This document shows positions 11,590 through 22,178 of a stretch of 64,000 bases of DNA, piece after piece. Position 1 is the stretch's first letter, and every line of letters begins with the position of its first letter. Below the pieces are notes generated by a model. That model was not told the DNA's origin, did no database searches, and worked only from the letters and a program-made list of their open reading frames with translations. Both the position numbers and the translations under genes were made by a program. This DNA is from Calliopum simillimum (Eukaryota > Arthropoda > Insecta > Diptera > Lauxaniidae), in assembly GCA_951812925.1 (NCBI GenBank), contig OX638368.1:69340569-69404568 (forward strand), in the 5' to 3' direction.

Positions 11590-12157
11590 ATAAAATAGAA
11601 CAAAATTAAGAAGATATCTCTATGGTTTTTATCGATAAAGGAAGTCACGTCAAAATCATAGAGAAAATCTTCTTAAAATTTATGTTGCCATTTATATGAA
11701 AACCTTGTAATATTAAGAAGAAATCTCTTCGTTTTCAATACGATTTCTTCTTAATTTTATGAGAAATCTTCTGGAAAAATAGTAAGATTTCTTCTAAATA
11801 CTATTAGGCATGTTCTGAAATCCGATTCACTTCGGAAACGGAATGAAAGCAATCTTCAAGAGCTCTGCATTGGAACAAATAAGACGGAATCGGATTTGTG
11901 TTTCAACAAATAAAATAAAGTAATGGATCCTTTTCGATTTACCGAAAAATAAATCCGATTTGGTGTTCATTATCAAAATGCGGAGCTCTTGAAGATTGCT
12001 TTCATTCCGTTTCCGAAGTGAATCGGATTTCAGAAAATGCCTGTATAAGATTTTCATATAAACTTATGCATATTAGATTTTCTCTATGGTTTTGACGGGA
12101 CTTTCTTCTTGGGTGAAAACCATAGAGATATCTTCTTACTTTTATTCCATTTTATGT
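11590..12157. mobile_element. Inverted-repeat MITE inside the gene fossil
   Basis: The arms match in inverted orientation: AAGAAGATATCTCTATGG near 11608 against CCATAGAGATATCTTCTT ending near 12137, followed inside by GTCAAAATCATAGAGAAAATC and its complement. It splits the unnamed gene fossil and itself carries the 239-bp insert at 11805-12043. Outer edges are approximate. A related stretch (CATAGAGATTTCTCTATGG) at about 13240 suggests another end of the same family. Confidence 0.6.
11805..12043. mobile_element. Nested MITE, (C/T)AGGCATKTTCTGAAATCC ends
   Basis: The inverted arms extend about 60 bp: AGGCATGTTCTGAAATCCG at the left, CGGATTTCAGAAAATGCCT at the right. TAT flanks both sides (11802-11804 and 12044-12046). 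The terminal sequence resembles that of the element at 21379, and the short duplication suggests a PIF/Harbinger or ISL2EU affinity. It is inserted in the MITE at 11590-12157. Confidence 0.6.
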
Positions 12158-12432
12158 TGTCATTATTCCGCTACCAAGTTTTCCATACGCGACTATTTAA
12201 TGAACAATTGGAGCCTTTTCGATGAGGACCCATCATATTTCATTCTGTTAGAATAAGTTGATGGTAAAGATGATTTATATAACAAAATAAAATTGCTTTC
12301 ATTGTATTTTATTAAATGCCTCAGTCCTGCCGTCATTCCCCAAGCAAAATAAATAAATGCATAAAAATCAAAAAAAAAAAAAAATCAAAGCCAAAAAAAA
12401 AACATTTTATACGATTTTCTCCTTATAGGCGA

Positions 12433-13117
12433 GGAGCCGGCAATACTAAAAGTGCCGTCATCGCGGATTCTGAAATTTTTAATGCAAAATGGTAGTTTAC
12501 ACAAAGACGAATAAGAAAAGCTTGGTCAGCATGGTTGTAGCCTGGCAGAAATATTTTTAAATAATCTTTGAATTATTAAATTTTCGGAATGTTTTGCCGT
12601 CATCGCGGATTTTGATCAATCTCAATATTAATCGATGGTAAATTTCATAACCATTCAGAAAAAATCCGGCTGACCAAATTTTTTTTTGCCGAAAATGACC
12701 GGCAGACCTATTTTAATGGTGCGACAGTGGGTACTTCCGGCAGTTTCTAAGCTCGCATGCCAAGATATTTTTAAATTTGACATTAAAACACGTAAATTAA
12801 AAAAAAAAAAACAAATTTCCGTGATAACAGAGAAATTGTACCCACCATTAAAATAGGTCTGCCGGTCATTTTCGGCAAAAAAAAAAATTGGTCGGCCGGT
12901 TATGAAATTTACCATCGATTAATATTAAGATTGATCAAAATCCGCGATGACGGCACAACATTCCGAAAATTTAATAATTCAAAGATCATTTAAAAATATT
13001 TCTGCCAGGCTACAAAAATGCTGACCAAGCTTTTCTTATTCGTCTTAGTGTAAGCTACCATTTTACATTAAAAATTTCAGAATCCGCGATGACGGCACTT
13101 TTAGTATTGCCGGCTCC
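12433..13117. mobile_element. Palindromic foldback element, GGAGCCGGCAATAC ends
   Basis: The left arm starts GGAGCCGGCAATACTAAAAG. The right arm is its complement, ending at 13117. The arms run about 330 bp on each side of a centre near 12775 and include TGCCGTCATCGCGG boxes at both ends. No transposase and no clear target duplication. The total length is about 685 bp. Confidence 0.7.
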
Positions 13118-13289
13118 CGGACTATTAAAACTAGAAAATAATAAGTTTCTTAGTTACTTACATCTATCTATGTTATATTCCATATAGAAATGATGCGAAA
13201 ATCTTTTTAAAATTTTAAGTAGATTTTCTAAGTTAATTCATAGAGATTTCTCTATGGAAAATTCATATTGTTTTCTATTTTTAATCTTC

Positions 13290-13600
13290 TTGTTTTTAAG
13301 GTTCATTTCTTTGCTCTGTGCAAATCAACATTTTTGTCTATCAGTCGGTCCTTAATCGAATTCATTATAGAGACCGCTGTGCCTACATCTTCGGTTATAT
13401 GCAAGCAGAATACCGAAACGGGCTCCTGCGGAATGGAGATGTGCTCTTCTTTGAATTTTTTTATTCAGCCGTTCTCGAGTCTTAGCGTAAGATCTTTCCT
13501 TCCATCAAAAAAGAAAGCATGGACTGATGCTGCTTGAATGACGCTTTCTACAGCCGTCGCACATTGGGGTATTTGATACCAAAACACGCTATTAATTCAT
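13290..13600 (-). pseudogene. Unnamed high-copy insect gene, central segment
   Basis: The minus-strand frame reads AAVSVIQ-like residues, VHAFFFDGRKDLTLRLENG, one stop, then EEHISIPQEPVSVFCLHITE and GTAVSIMNSIKDRL. The FFDGRKD and ITEDVGTAxSI patterns place this between the N-terminal piece at 18486-19386 and the piece at 11143-11585, in correct order for the family. The conserved D of FDGRKD could be the first acidic residue of an RNase H-like fold (inference). Confidence 0.58.
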
Positions 13601-14388
13601 CCAGATATTGAGAGTTATAATAACTTATTTTTTTAGTTAATTATGCATAAAAAAGTAGAAAACTTATGCAGTTGCAATAAAAAACGGAAATTGAAAATTG
13701 TCATCAAATTTTTTACGTATTATTCTAAAGTTTTAAGAATTTCTGCCTTTGGTAACCCCTAGTGAAATTTTTTGAAGAATATTTTTGTAGAACATTTTAA
13801 CCCATTTTAACCAAGTTTTTGGAAAAAAGGGTCAAGAAGACCCTTAAAAACAGGTTATAATGGTTTAAGATGCAGTAGAAAATTGTTTCTTATATGATTT
13901 CATGATAAACTTATGAAAAACAGTTTTTTCAAGATGTAGTTTAAGAGTTTTAAAGCAGGCCGAAATATCGAAAATATGTTTTCTTTCGGTTTTTTATCTA
14001 AAACAGCAATATATGAATGATTTCAAATTCAAGATATAATATTTTTATATACCTTGACTCAAGACAAAAAATTTGATATATCGGATGAGACATTTCGAGC
14101 GTTTCTTAAATCGTAATAAAATAAAAACTGTACTAAGCCGAGATTTTGCATAAAACGGCGATGAGCGACCTCTTAATGACCTTCAAAAATTTTGAAAAAC
14201 TCAGCGTACTTAACTGACACCCTCTTGCAGATTTTTGGGGGTAATTGTCTGTCTATATGTGAGTATTTAACTTTTTATTTATTTTATGCTCCACTTTCAC
14301 ACATAGTCAGTTTGCCTTAAAAAAATGAAAATTTTTTTCATAAAAAGTAACTTAAATCTATACTCTTTATTAAAATAAAAACATTTTC
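13601..14388. other. Intronic sequence with a dispersed repeat fragment
   Basis: Positions about 13757-13838 (CATTTTAACCCATTTTAACC, then CCAAGTTTTTGG) recur inverted at about 48629-48715. Otherwise AT-rich with no recognised gene. Confidence 0.5.
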
Positions 14389-14479
14389 ATTAAATTGTTT
14401 TTGTTCGATCTGTTGGACCAAACTTGCCTAGGTTATTAAAACAATAGTGCATTAATTTTAATTTTCTTTAATATTTTTC

Positions 14480-14512
14480 GACGTTTCGTCAACAAATCGT
14501 TGACCTCATCAG
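14480..14512 (-). ncRNA. Hammerhead ribozyme core of the Penelope element
   Basis: On the minus strand, CTGATGAG (14505-14512) is followed by a perfect 6-bp stem, GTCAAC / GTTGAC, with a 5-nt GATTT loop, then GAAACGTC (14480-14487). These are the invariant catalytic boxes CUGAUGA and GAAA, with a very short stem III (AC/GU) ending in the GUC cleavage triplet. Hammerhead motifs of this minimal type are established in the terminal regions of Penelope-like elements, where they process transcripts. Stem I pairing looks weak here, so activity is uncertain. Confidence 0.75.
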
Positions 14513-14879
14513 GTTTACACTATAAATATACAATAGTTAAATCAATACAATATTTTTTAACACTAATCGCACAAAACTTACAAAATTATTACAAAAAAAT
14601 CTTGAAAAAATCACAAATGTCAAACAGTGACACATACCTCTGATTAAAAGTAAGTAATATTAAAGTTAGATCTTAACATAACCAAGAGTGAACAATAAAA
14701 TGTTTAAAGAAACATGTAAAGCAACATCAAAAAATGTGTATCAACAAGAGACATATAAAAAACATTGAAATGTATAAGAGTAAAAAACTATTCTCAACCA
14801 TCAGCTAATAAACCGTACATTTCACAGTAGTTACGCTGGTAGTCAAAAATTTTAATATAATTAATATGAACTTCTATTT

Positions 14880-15175
14880 TTTAAGATTGAAAGTTTTTTT
14901 GTAATAGCCGTTTGTAGGTGTTATTTAATTTACAAACATCTTCCTGTCTATTGATGTTGTTTTTATCACTGTTGATAAACATCATCTCCGTCAGTAATCT
15001 TTTTTTGTAGTCGTTTTCACTATCTACAATTTTAACACCTTGAAAATCAAAAGTATGTTTATTGGTAACAATGTGATTGTAAATATCATGATCGGGATTT
15101 TTGTTTCGTTTATGTTCATTTATGCGTTCTTTAGTGTTTTAATAACCTAGGCAAGTTTGCTCCAACAGATCGAAC
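14880..15175 (-). pseudogene. Penelope GIY-YIG endonuclease C-terminal remnant
   Basis: On the minus strand, EQTCLGY is followed by a stop and NTKERINEHKRNKNPDHDIYNHI. After that come NKHTFDFQGVKIVDSENDYK and RLLTEMMFINSD. The RxxEH and the YxxRLxxEMxxI pattern are typical of the C-terminal half of the GIY-YIG endonuclease of Penelope elements. The RT domain is absent, so this is a 5'-truncated copy. Confidence 0.75.
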
Positions 15176-15599
15176 AAAAACAATTTAATCAATAATGGAG
15201 AGCAATTATCTTCCAAATAATAAAAACATTTTCGTTTGAGCTCACTTTTGGAACAACTACAGTAGGTCCAAGCCAAAGTCGTACACCAAACAAACTTTTT
15301 CTCGATGCCCCAAAACTAAGTACGCAAAAATAACTTAATAAATTTGAAGTACATTTTTAAATAGCCTATTTAATCCTTCAATTTTAATAAAAAACCAAAC
15401 TTGAAATTTTCCGTTGTTTTTGAAAATAAATAAAAAGTTACAAGAAATCAAGCATATTCAGTACCAAAGCCAAAGTCGTACACCTTAACAAAATTATAAT
15501 TTTTACATGAGTTCAGTAATTAGTGTACATTATTTTGTTTTTATTTGTCATGTTTAGTCCTTTTGGCATCCTTTGAATTAGTTTTTCACAATAGCTCGG

Positions 15600-16110
15600 A
15601 TAAATTTTTTCCCATTTTCCATGACTACCCTTTTCAGTTCAGTTTTTGAACAAATATTATGCTGGCGAACTTTTGTGTCCAGATAATTCCACAAGATTTT
15701 AATAGCATTTATATCTGGACCCTGCGCCAGTGTTACGAATACATTGGGACAGTTGTATTGAAATAAGAAATATGTTTGGAGTCGTTATTTTATTAAAAGT
15801 ACCTTTTACTACATTGACCAAGTTTATCCTTATATTGCAATAAATTTAGTCTCTAAATGTTCAAATACATCTTATGATTCTTACTACTATCAACAAAATG
15901 GAGTATTCCAGGCCCAGCTGCTAAAAAAGGGCCCCAAGCCATTAGTGAACCACCATCATGTTTTACATATGGTTTAAGGTTATTCGAACAAGGTGCTTCA
16001 GTTGGTTTCTCCATCTGCCGTCTGATTCAAAAGTATTAATCTTACTTTTATTCAAGAAGAAGGCATTTTTCCAAAAGAAAAAATCTTTATGGCAGTGAGT
16101 TTTAGCAAAC
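15600..16110 (-). pseudogene. Tc1 transposase remnant, left arm
   Basis: On the minus strand, FFFWKNAFFLNKSKINTFES (near 16090) leads to GGSLMAWGPFLAAGPGILHF and then LNLLQYKDKLGQCS, with several stops and frameshifts before reaching the DDE C-terminal part. The usual SDESK at the first catalytic Asp reads LNKSK here, so the first acidic residue is lost. Confidence 0.7.
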
Positions 16111-16139
16111 AGCAACCGAGCCTCTTGATGCTTCTTCTT

Positions 16140-16600
16140 TATTAAAGAAAAACGTTAGACCAAATGTAAAACATGAAGGTGGTTCACTAATGGTTTGGGG
16201 CTCTTTTCAGCAGCTAGGCCTAGAATACTCCATTTTGTAGATGGAAGAGAGGATCATAAGATTTATTTGAACATTTTAAGACTTAATTTACTGCAATTTA
16301 AGGATAAACTTGGTCAATGTAGTGATATGTATTTTTACCAAGAAAACGATCTCAAACATATTCCTTATAATATGAGATCATGGATTCAATAGAACTGTCC
16401 CAATATATTCGTAACACTGGCGCAGGGTCCAGATATAAATGCTATTAAAATCTTGTGGAATTATCTGGACGCAAAAGTTCGCCATCACAATATTTGTTCA
16501 AAAACTGAACTGAAAAGGGTATTCTTGGAAAATGGGAAAAAATTTATCCGAGCTATTGTGAAAAACTAATTCAAAGGATGCCAAAAAGACTAAACATGAC
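16140..16600 (+). pseudogene. Tc1 transposase remnant, right arm
   Basis: NVRPNVKHEGGSLMVWGSF is followed by a frameshift, then AARPRILHFVDG, LRLNLLQFKDKLGQCSDMYF and YQENDLKHIP (the D in ENDLKH is the expected second catalytic Asp). After a stop come PDINAIKILWNYLDAKVRHH and FKGCQKD. The third residue of a DD34E triad would be the E of PIENLW, but the sequence has AIKILW, so it is inactive. Confidence 0.78.
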
Positions 16601-17300
16601 AAATAAAAACAAAATAATGTACACTAATTACTGAACTCATGTAAAAATTAAAATTTTGTTAAGGTGTACGACTTTGGCTTTGGTACTGAATATGCTTGAT
16701 TTCTTGTAACATTTTATTTATTTTAAAAATAACGGAAAATTTCAAGTTTGGTTTTTTGTTAAAATTGAAGGATTAAATAGGCTATTTAAAAATGTACTTC
16801 AAATTTATTAAGTTATTTTTGCGTACTTAGTTTTGGGGCATCGAAAAAAAGTTTGTTTGGTGTACGACTTTGGCTTGGACCTACTGTATATGTCTATGTA
16901 TATAGCCAAAATGCACTTAATTTTAAACTAACGAACAAAAAAAAAAAAAAAAAAATTAAAATATAACAAAACACTTTTTCACAAAACAAAAACCACTTTT
17001 GTATTACAAAAATACCTGAACTAAAAGGGTCCATCAAATCTTAAGAAGGCAAACAAAACAAAACGAAAAAAAAATCATTGCATTGTTGGTGGCTGCACTT
17101 GCTTCTTATGATTATAGCGACTGGAGTTCTCTCACAAAAAGTTTAATAATTCCGAAGGAGCAAAACATGGCCAAATTTTTAACACTTATCATGGAAAGCC
17201 TATAGTTAACGAAAACTACAATAAGATGAAAATCTTTTACAGACTAAAACACTTTAACTCCACTTGAATAAAAAACCTTAATTTTTTAACACTTATTTAA

Positions 17301-18174
17301 TATATGAAGCAAAGCACGCTAAGAGTACCAGGTTTAAATTTTTTTGTCTCCGATTTCGCTCAAATTTGGCAATATGGTAGATCCAGTGTGCAAGAACAAC
17401 AATTCGGGAGGATTTGGTCCTAGTACCATTTGTAGTTAAATTGCAGTGTGTTGAAGTTGGCGTTTTTAGTCATTTTCATGAAAAGGGCGTTTTTTCAACA
17501 ATTTTTAGCTTAAACTAAAGTTTGTAAATTTATAAATCTCAGTTACTAGTCCCATTCATTTTGAAGTGTTCTTTTTATAAAAAAAATATTTCTTGGTGAA
17601 AAAATTTTTTTTTCACCAAAATTTTTTACACTTAAAAATACTTTTGAATTTTTTTTAAAAAAACCCCCTTCGATTTTTTTTAAAAGTACTTTAAATTAAA
17701 GCATGATTTATAAGCCTTAAAATGATGTGTGACTCAAGATGGGATTCGGACGCTATATGGGTGTTTTTGGCTTTTGAACGCCAGCTGAAGGCAAAAATCT
17801 TTTTTTACTCGAGAGGAAAGCATCTCACGTAAAAATTGTACTAGGCAAAAAATGCTTAGAATCGTCTAAGAAATACGTGTGAAGATATATTTTTTTATAA
17901 AAAGAACACTTCAAAGTGAATGGTACCAGTTACTTAGATTTATAAATTTACAAACTTAAGTGTAAGCTAAAAATTTGAAAAAACACCCTTTTCATGAAAA
18001 TGACTAAAAACGCCAACTTCAACACCCTGTATTTTAACTACAAATGGTACTAGGACCAAATCCTCCCAGATTATTGTTCTTGCACACCGGATCTACCATA
18101 TTGCCAAATGTGAGCGAAATCGGAGACAAAAAAATTTAAACCTTTTACACTTGGCGTGTTTTGCTTCATATATA
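17301..18174. mobile_element. Palindromic foldback element, TATATGAAGCAAARCACGC ends
   Basis: Arms of about 290 bp are inverted copies: TATATGAAGCAAAGCACGC at the left, GCGTGTTTTGCTTCATATA at the right. Shared inner blocks include GTTGAAGTTGGCG and AACTTGTTG-like text. The centre (17600-17880) is AT-rich with CTCGAGAGGAAAGCATCTCAC. One arm recurs at 46505-46720, and the central block resembles the core of the palindrome at 54206-54971. There is no transposase. Confidence 0.7.
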
Positions 18175-18485
18175 AAACAAAATTTTTTAAACATTAACTC
18201 AAAAAAACTATTATGTAGTAAGAACCACAATTACTTGAAGTTGAAGGTTCCATTAAAACTTTTTCCACAAAAAACTGTTTTTTTTAATAAAAATGTATTT
18301 TAAAATAGCCAAAAAATTCCAATTTTTCACAGCGCGCGAACGAAAGCAAAAAAAGTTGATCTTCAACTAGTTATATTAGGTCAACAATTTTTATTGTTTG
18401 TGACGCAGAATTTAATTATCTTTAAAACGGTATAAAAAAAGCTGGTACTTCAAACAGTTTTTTTTTTTCAATTAATTGCGTAAAA
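18175..18485. other. AT-rich remainder between palindrome and gene fossil
   Basis: No recognisable coding sequence. The unnamed gene frame appears to stop at about 18486, so this stretch is probably insertion debris. Confidence 0.4.
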
Positions 18486-19386
18486 GCGCATACAATACCC
18501 CTTTGTGCGTCGTACGAAGTGCTCGTCGTACCCGATAAACCTTCATTCCATCAACGGCATATTGTTGATCTTGCGATGTGATCAAGCCTGCATCCAAGTA
18601 CGCTGCTGACACTATTGCTGTTGTTGCTGTGTTACACACATCATATCAGTCAGCTACTTTTGCCACATTAGGAATAGCCAACCAATTGTTCTGATCATCT
18701 CTATATAATTCAGTGACTAGTTGATATACTTCAGAAGAAGGTGATGATGACGATGATAAATTAAAGAAATCTGGACACGCACGCTTTGGCGGAAGATATC
18801 CGGCTTTTACAGAAGAAGAAGAGGCGATTAGTTGGCTCGTGGAACCAGATGCTTCAGTATTGTCTCTATTTTGGCGAAGCAGCCTTTTTCCCAAAATCTT
18901 CGAAACACGTACGTCGACAGAAGCAATAACCATTTTTCTCTCAGTACACTGGTCGATAAGAAAGTTATGTTCTATCGAATCTACCTTGTTACTTCGTTTG
19001 CATGAGCATTTTGCAAGATCTTTACACTTGCAATTACAGATGTCGAAAAGTTTGCATGCATCTTACTGAAAAAAATAAACAAATATTGAATATAAATCCA
19101 CAAAGTTCCACAAAGTGAAAACAACTCTCGCGAAATGCTGAGCTTTTTTGTAAAAACTGTTTTGTCTCACTGTATCTGTATTTAAAATTTTCAAGAATGC
19201 TTTATTGAAAGCTTGCAGTTTTGCCATACTCTGTGAAGACTATTTGTAGGAACATTTTTAATGCTACGATTTTTTCAGCTTCAGTCCAAATTGAATTGCT
19301 AGAAGCACGTTTTCACCTGTTGGCAAAGTACTTAATGACAATTCGCAAGGATCAGCGTTAAATATTGGTATCTTTCGACAGGACAT
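18486..19386 (-). pseudogene. Unnamed high-copy insect gene, N-terminal fossil
   Basis: On the minus strand, starting at 19386, the frames read MSCRKIPIFNADPCELSLST then LPTGENVLLAIQFGL. A Cys-rich block follows, KLFDICNCKCKDLAKCSCKR (about 19050), then KVDSIEHNFLIDQCTERKM, a Ser-rich linker, and NNWLAIPNVAKVAD-stop-YDVCNTATTAIVSAAYL with LDAGLITSQDQQY. The cysteine spacing CxCx...CxC suggests a metal-binding module. I recognise the overall order as the N-terminal half of the unnamed family whose later parts lie at 13290-13600, 11143-11585 and 10468-10960. Confidence 0.6.
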
Positions 19387-20138
19387 TTCGGTTGTTTATA
19401 TTCACTTTCACTTCACAATTGGCACAAATTAAAACTATTTTCCTTTCACAACACAGCTTCAAAACCGAATGAAAAACTTATAATCAAGCTAAAACAAGAG
19501 ATTCAAATCGAAACAACCAATGAAAGATCAAAAACTTAACTCAGCAACCCGGAAACAACTATAAAATTTCAAAAAAATCAAAAGTAGTTCAGGACTTTTG
19601 CCTAAGTAGGCTATGCCGCTATTCAAATTTTGACTTTATTTCAAATCATACGAAATCATAACAGTATACCAAAACGTTTGTTTACGAGTTATTTTCAACT
19701 TTGTCAGAAATTGTTATGCAATTTCAATTTATTGAGACTTTTTTTTAATAGAAATTGTTATGCCGTCGCGTCAATCGTATTGATGGTATACAGAAAAAGT
19801 ACCAACAAAATCTATGTTTTGTTTTTACATATTTTCACGAAGGTGGGCCGATATGGGTTAAGAGAAAATCCAAGAGAAAAATGTTTCATACCAAAACATG
19901 TTTATCATATTAAATGGAATGGAAATGGAAACTTCGCGAAAGTACTTGACAGTTCGAGATGACAATAAAAACAGTGATGCCAAGTGGTGTCAAGAAATTA
20001 TTAGCAGAGCGAATCAACGAGATGTTGCCAGATGTTTCGCTAATGCAATTCTAGAACGTTCGTACAAGTATAAAAGGAGCTATTCAAGAGCTGCAACACA
20101 GTTGATTTTAAGCAATAAAGCGAAATGGTTGTACACAC

Positions 20139-21262
20139 TAGGGTTAGCAACATTTTTGCAGTAAAATTAGTATTTTTCAGAAAAGCCTTAAAAAAATATA
20201 GTACGCCACAAAAAATATAGTATTTCATGGAAAGAGAAAAAACTAGACAAAGATATATTTGGTACTTATTTATTTTTGTAAAAATTATACTTATTCTGCG
20301 ATTTCCGTGGCCCTTCGATTTAAAGATGATTTTTTTATAAATCGACCCAAGAGAAGTCAAAAAGCTAAATAAAATTTTTCGATATCTCGCTTTGGTTATA
20401 AAATACCAAGGCTTAAAAAATACGAGAATATTACATAAATTTCAATAAAATTCTAAAAGCTTTAAGTCTCAATATCACGAAAATAAGACGAGATGACGAA
20501 AGATTTTCATCATTTCATGTGAAAACATTGTCAAATCAAGTAGCTACGGAAATTGAAGTACATATTGCCAAAAAGCTCACCTGGCCAATGCCACTTTTTC
20601 CGATAGAAAACGTAGCGCTACATGGCGCATATTTTACATTATAGAAGTTTTGCGGATTTTTAGTAATCCAGTCATACTCTTTTTCCCATTCAGGTTTGTA
20701 TTTTTGGAGCCTTTTTTGTATTTTCCGCTTCTTAATAGGTGTTAGTGGTGCATTTAGATTTCAGGCACTTTCGTTTTCATTACTATGTCCTTTCCATAAT
20801 TTAATTAGACTTAAACTTTTTGACAGGAAGAGCAGCCACTTAGTGAAAATAAATAACTAAATTTCAAAATAAAAAACGAAGCAAAACATTTGCTTGATGT
20901 TGTCAATTTTGAAAAGCAGTAAGACAGGGGCGCGTTTGGTAACACGAACATAGCATAAATCAAAAGGCGCGTTCGTGAATTTTAAAAAGTGAGAAATTTG
21001 TTTAATATAACTTTCGGTATTTCAAAACTAAAGATGTGTTTTTGTGGACACTTTATCTGTGCTTGTAGAAATAAATTCTGATTAACTTATGGAAAAGCAA
21101 TAACTACTGTGCTTTATTTAACACAGAAAAATATAGTACGGTCATCATAAATATAGTATAAATATAGCATTTTTTCGTACTATATATTTATACAACAGTA
21201 TATAGTACGCAGACCCGGAATATAGTAGAATACTATATATTATAGCACGGTTGGCAACCCTA
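20139..21262. mobile_element. Non-autonomous hAT-like element
   Basis: The ends are TAGGGTTAGCAAC and GTTGGCAACCCTA, flanked by an exact 8-bp duplication, GTACACAC (20131-20138 and 21263-21270). TAGGGTTGGCAAC-type ends and 8-bp duplications are classic hAT features. The 1,124-bp inside has no transposase. Inner blocks at 20370-20545 resemble 38395-38605, and 21034-21063 resembles the MITE end at 37867. Confidence 0.85.
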
Positions 21263-21378
21263 GTACACACAGTGCCAGTGAAAGTAAATAAAGTGCTAAT
21301 TGTAATATTAGATTTTGAATGTAAATAAGCAGTTAAATAAACAATTGCACCGTGTACAAATAAACGTTTGTAATTTAA

Positions 21379-21741
21379 CAGGCCTGTTCCGTAATCCGTG
21401 TGGTTTCAATTACTTTTCATTTAGAAGGCTTTTTGATGAAAACGGTGAGTCACACGATAAAAGGTATTATAATCTTTTTTGTGGAAAATTACGTGTTCTA
21501 CAAATAATATTAATTAGTATTGATGAAAAAGTAACTGTTTCGGAAATATTCGATAAAGTCGACATTTTGCAGTTTTTTAAGAATATTTTTTTTTCGTTAA
21601 TGCAAATCAACAGTATTTGTAGAGCTTGTGATTCTCCGCAAAAAAGATTCTAATACTTTTTATCGTGTGACTCACCATTTTCATCAAAAGGCCTCCTCAA
21701 TGAAAAGTAATTGAATCCACACGGATTACGGAACAGGTCTG
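21379..21741. mobile_element. PIF/Harbinger-like MITE with TAA duplication
   Basis: Arms of about 100 bp are inverted copies starting CAGGCCTGTTCCGTAATCCG. The element is flanked by TAA on both sides (21376-21378 and 21742-21744). A TWA 3-bp duplication with CAGG-type termini fits PIF/Harbinger. A one-ended relative begins at 57282 (CAGGACTGTTTCGG). Confidence 0.75.
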
Positions 21742-22178
21742 TAAATGAGCCATTTTATAACTAAATAAAGTGTGTGTTTTTGATTGCTACACAATCCAGT
21801 GATCGAACTCAGAAAACTGTAAGTATTGAAACAATTTGTGTAATAGTACTATACTGCATTCTACTTTGCATTTTATACAATATTAGTTTCTGAAAAGCAA
21901 ATCAATATTGTATCGACACAGAAATTTTTTCAATTTTATTATCTATTAAAAACTTTCGATCAAACACATCGTCTTGTTATTCGATTTCTTCATTAGCAAC
22001 AAAAAGCGCAAGATCCCGGATTTTATTCAAAAGGTTATGGGCCCAGGATATGCAGCTTGAAACAATTAAATATTCTTCTTAATTGGTTTGTTTGCTAAAG
22101 TTCAGCGAGTTATTCTTGGCAAAAAAAGTTTGGAACTTAATTTGAGAAAATAAGGCTGAAGTAAAAAAGACGAAGGAC

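Larger units (their letters stand above)
14389..15218 (-). mobile_element. Penelope-like retroelement fragment
   Basis: A fragment about 0.8 kb long lies between two copies of AATAAAAACATTTTC (14374-14388 and 15219-15233), a 15-bp target duplication. It carries GIY-YIG endonuclease coding sequence on the minus strand, an inverted duplication of about 50 bp at its two ends (GATCTGTTGGACCAAACTTG near 14408 and its complement near 15160), and a hammerhead ribozyme core. Inverted partial end duplications are common in Penelope-like elements. It lies inside the span of the unnamed gene fossil. Confidence 0.78.
15260..16886. mobile_element. Tc1-like transposon, head-to-head inverted duplication
   Basis: TA dinucleotides flank the element (15258-15259 and 16887-16888). 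The ends are CAGTAGGTCCAAGCC and its complement. Inside each end a second copy of CCAAAGCCAAAGTCGTAC lies about 200 bp inward (15462 and about 16685), an IR/DR layout as in some Tc1 elements. Each arm carries the C-terminal half of a Tc1 transposase running outward, on the minus strand at about 15600-16000 and on the + strand at about 16150-16600. The element is therefore two half copies joined head to head around about 16070. Confidence 0.78.
19900..21795 (+). repeat. Possible LTR/leader of the copia element (tentative)
   Basis: A TATA-like AGTATAAAAGGAGC (about 20077-20090) is followed, once the hAT-like and Harbinger-like inserts are set aside, by sequence with several AATAAA signals (21289, 21335, 21359, 21764) ending TTGATTGCTACA. 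This lies directly upstream of the copia gag start at 22179. No matching 3' LTR exists because the element is truncated at 27377, so the LTR assignment and its edges are inference. Confidence 0.35.

Noticed and set aside
13268..13537. 89-codon + strand open frame
   Set aside because: It overlaps the better-supported minus-strand fossil with family motifs, so it is a shadow frame.
19630..20164. Two + strand frames before the hAT-like element
   Set aside because: One runs through a putative LTR-like promoter region and the other into the hAT-like end; no domain is visible.
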